A program made the translations under genes and the position numbers. From the NCBI GenBank assembly GCA_018881555.1, contig JACAXG010000052.1, forward strand, positions 4,652,486 through 4,716,485: a stretch of 64,000 nucleotides of DNA, in the 5' to 3' direction. This stretch comes from Amblyornis subalaris. Taxonomy: Eukaryota > Chordata > Aves > Passeriformes > Ptilonorhynchidae. Shown one piece after another: positions 61,511-64,000 of this stretch. Numbering within the stretch: position 1 is the stretch's first letter; every line of letters begins with the position of its first letter. The notes below the pieces were generated by a model. It worked only from the letters and a program-made list of their open reading frames with translations. It ran no database searches and was not told the origin of the DNA.

Positions 61511-64000
61511 AAGGGTTGGTTGCCCAACAAGGGAAGCTAGGTCAGAAGCATAGTGTGATAAAAAGGCAGATGCAAGAAGTGACCACACCAAGGAGGACCC
61601 AGGATGGGGAATGGCAAATCAGGGTCAGGTTCAAAGTCAGGGAAAGTAGTCAAACACAGTTTAGTGGTCATTCAACTAGGTTGTAGCCCTGCATGATCAG
61701 CTCAAGACTGATTTGAACTATTTTGGATGGGCACACCTCGTTTTGAGTTTGAACAGAAGAAAACCCTTCTCTTAGAACAATGGTTTATGGTATCTGAACA
61801 TAACTTTTAAGATCCTAGCAGTTAGAAATTACAAAACACATAAAATGATCTAGTTGAATGAAGGTGAGATTTTATCTCAAAATTAATGGGAACAGAGATA
61901 AGAGAGCACTTTCTGGTGATTATTTTCTGATTATTTTTTGATGACAGTATGTTGCAAGCAAGAGTTTCAGGCCGATGCAGGGAATAAGTATGCTGGAGTC
62001 ATAAGCCATGTCACTTTGGATGAAAGTTACAGATTTTTGTCTTCCTCAGTCACTGGTGGCCATTTATTCAGTTTTTACCCTCAAGTCTGGATCTTGCTCA
62101 TAGCAGTGGATGCTTCAAACTGCTTGTTTACTGACAGAGTGCTGAAGGATGCTTTAATAGTTGAAATGAACTTTGCTTTTTGGATTAACTGCTAAGAAGG
62201 CCAGATGACATAAAAGTGACACTACGAAGGCAGAAAAAGCTTCTTTGAATACTTATTAGAAGCCAGTATTGCTTACATGTATTTGCAAAAGTGTATCTAT
62301 AGTCTAGATTTTGAACTACAGAACAGTAGTCCTACTTTAATGGGACAGTAGTGAAAGAATTACTTCATTAATTAAATAATAAAACATTACTTCAGAATCA
62401 GACATCTTTTGTATGTATATTTGTTTGGGTTTTTGTTTGTTTGTTTAACAGCTCTACTAGGGTTATTTTTCCCCCAAATCGTGACATTCTATAGTATTTA
62501 TCACGCACTAAATGTTTTCCTAAGAGAAAAGAAAACAAACAAACCAACAAAATTATATTTTACATTTTAAAATGGGTTTGCTAATGTCTGTTTCTAGTTT
62601 ACAGATATATCAAGATTTGATATTAAACTTTTTAGTATTTCTTAAAATACAGAAACAAAGGTGGGGGTTTTTGTTTGTTTTGCTTGTCAGGGAAAGGTAA
62701 AACCTGACATATAGAAAAGAGGAGAATGAGGCAGTTATACCAAATAGTAGATATTCCTGCTGTATTATTATTTTCCATTAAAAGGACAGATATTTCCCTT
62801 GTAAGAACCAACAAACAAAAAACAAAATACACAGTCAATATTACACGCTAAACCGATACCCTTTTTTAGTGCAGTTATTTTTGATTTAAAGGAAGCAAAA
62901 ATTCAGTGTATCTTGCACAGTCTGCTTCTACTTTGGAGGGACAACAGGCTTCTGCTCCAGCTATAGGGTCTACAAAAATGTTATGATAAATATGATAGAA
63001 GAAAGTTTTACAAAAGACATTCTGACTATTATTAAACCAGATGATAACCCCTAATACAGCTTAGTTTCTAAAATATTTAAACTCCCAAGGTCAGCTTTGT
63101 TCTTAGACAAATACAGGATCATGGCAAGGGAGAAAGCCTGATCCCATAAATACTTCCCATAGTGCTTTATTTATTCATTTATTTTATTTTCAACTGAAGT
63201 ACATGTGGAGATACTTAAAAAATCCAATTTTGAGGACTAAGTGTTCATGTATAGCAAACAGTTCAGATTACAACATGAAAAAGGACAGTTTGTGGGCTAG
63301 GCCCCAAAATAGAATGTCTATCTTTGACCAGCATGAACTGTGTCACTGGAAAAATAATATTCAAGGTAATTACTCTAACTACTACTTAGAGAAAATTGAA
63401 AAAAAGCTACTTCAACTTCCTGTCGTTCTTAATTGCCCCTAGTCCGAAGTTAAAAGCAGAAATATCCTAATTAAATGGAAAAGATTACCCCTTATCGTTA
63501 CCTCCTATATAAAGCTTTTGCAGAACATATCAAGTAACAATGTAATACCACACTGTATATCATACTTTGTTCATCAAAGTTTTCCAGGTGAGTTAATAAC
63601 AGAAAATATGTCACAATTACTGAATAGCTCATTTTGACAATTCCATACACTGCTCAAACATATAAGCTTTTGCAAAGAATAGAAAATAATTTTGTAATAA
63701 GATTTAAAGTCTTGTAGCTGGGTAGAGGATTTGCTAATATATTAAAGAAGTTTCATACTGCTATTTTCAGATAAACTCTTTACCTATATCTACGTGATAA
63801 AGACAATAATCTCATAGCTAATATATGTCATGTTTTGCATTACATGAAGTCAAATTAATGCAGCCAGACATTTTACCCCAGGAAAATGAAATTAATCACA
63901 TTGTATGATAAAAACCCTAAAATAACTGTGTCTCAAAAGGCAGAATAATTTTTAAAAGGAATTTCATGGTATCCTGTCAAGGTAAATAGATATATTCCTA
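61511..64000. other. Terminal AT-rich interval
   Basis: No gene or transposon recognised. A short gttt microsatellite lies at 62425-62447. Open frames are below 90 codons with no recognisable product. Confidence 0.5.
62425..62447. repeat. Short gttt-type microsatellite
   Basis: Interrupted gttt units (gtttgggtttttgtttgttt, then gttt). Confidence 0.7.

Noticed and set aside
1..64000. CRISPR arrays, tRNA or rRNA genes, bacterial operons, riboswitches
   Set aside because: No regularly spaced short repeats with unique spacers, no tRNA box A/B pair with cloverleaf, no rRNA-like blocks and no densely packed long frames were found. The repeat content is that of a bird.

Overview
The window looks like AT-rich nuclear DNA from a bird, probably a neoavian. 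The evidence is the repeat content. There are many copies of CR1, the LINE typical of birds and reptiles, most cut at the 5' side and ending in the octamer-like tail attctatg/attctgtg. There are several solitary LTRs of avian endogenous retrovirus (ERV) families, no tRNA-derived or Alu-like SINEs, and long single-copy AT-rich stretches. Family names rest on recognition of sequence patterns, not on a database search. I found no convincing protein-coding exon, tRNA, rRNA, CRISPR array or prokaryotic-type gene. Every long open frame is a LINE reverse-transcriptase remnant, a chance frame through an LTR, a frame through the assembly gap, or an isolated AT-rich frame with no recognisable product.

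Layout. 0.6-1.6 kb: an ancient CR1/L3-like LINE (minus). 3.8-4.0 kb: an end fragment of a tandem-repeat ERV LTR (family T). 7.5-9.1 kb: a CR1 (plus) split by a 558 bp solitary LTR, followed by an oppositely oriented CR1 tail. 9.4-14.1 kb: single-copy DNA. 14.1-15.6 kb: three short CR1 pieces. 15.7-16.3 kb: a GC-rich solitary LTR with a perfect 6 bp target-site duplication and a readable promoter. 20.1-20.8 kb: a second family T LTR. 22.5 and 24.5-25.1 kb: CR1 pieces, the second carrying reverse-transcriptase sequence. 25.1-30.8 kb: mostly single-copy. 30.8-31.8 kb: an LTR-type insertion containing a 698-base N gap. 32.0 kb: a CR1 tail. 37.1-38.1 kb: a complete family T LTR. 39.3-42.0 kb: a long minus-strand CR1 split by a 1.44 kb LTR (family L), whose sister copy lies at 45.2-46.7 kb. 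47.8, 49.2-50.4 kb: CR1 pieces, the second abutting a family T LTR in the opposite orientation (50.4-51.15 kb). 51.2-55.6 kb: single-copy. 55.7-56.0 kb: a probable ancient CR1. 57.8-58.3 and 61.4 kb: pieces from the 5' half of CR1. 59.3-60.2 kb: a CR1 tail and a minus-strand LTR.

The order of events can be partly read. The CR1 copies at 7.5-9.1 and 39.3-42.0 kb were in place before LTRs inserted into them, because each CR1 resumes exactly after the LTR and a short duplication of the target. Nothing here forms an operon or a pathway. The window is best read as an intergenic or intronic gene-poor interval whose interest lies in nested retroelements, one LTR with an intact-looking promoter, and single-copy stretches that may hold conserved noncoding elements.
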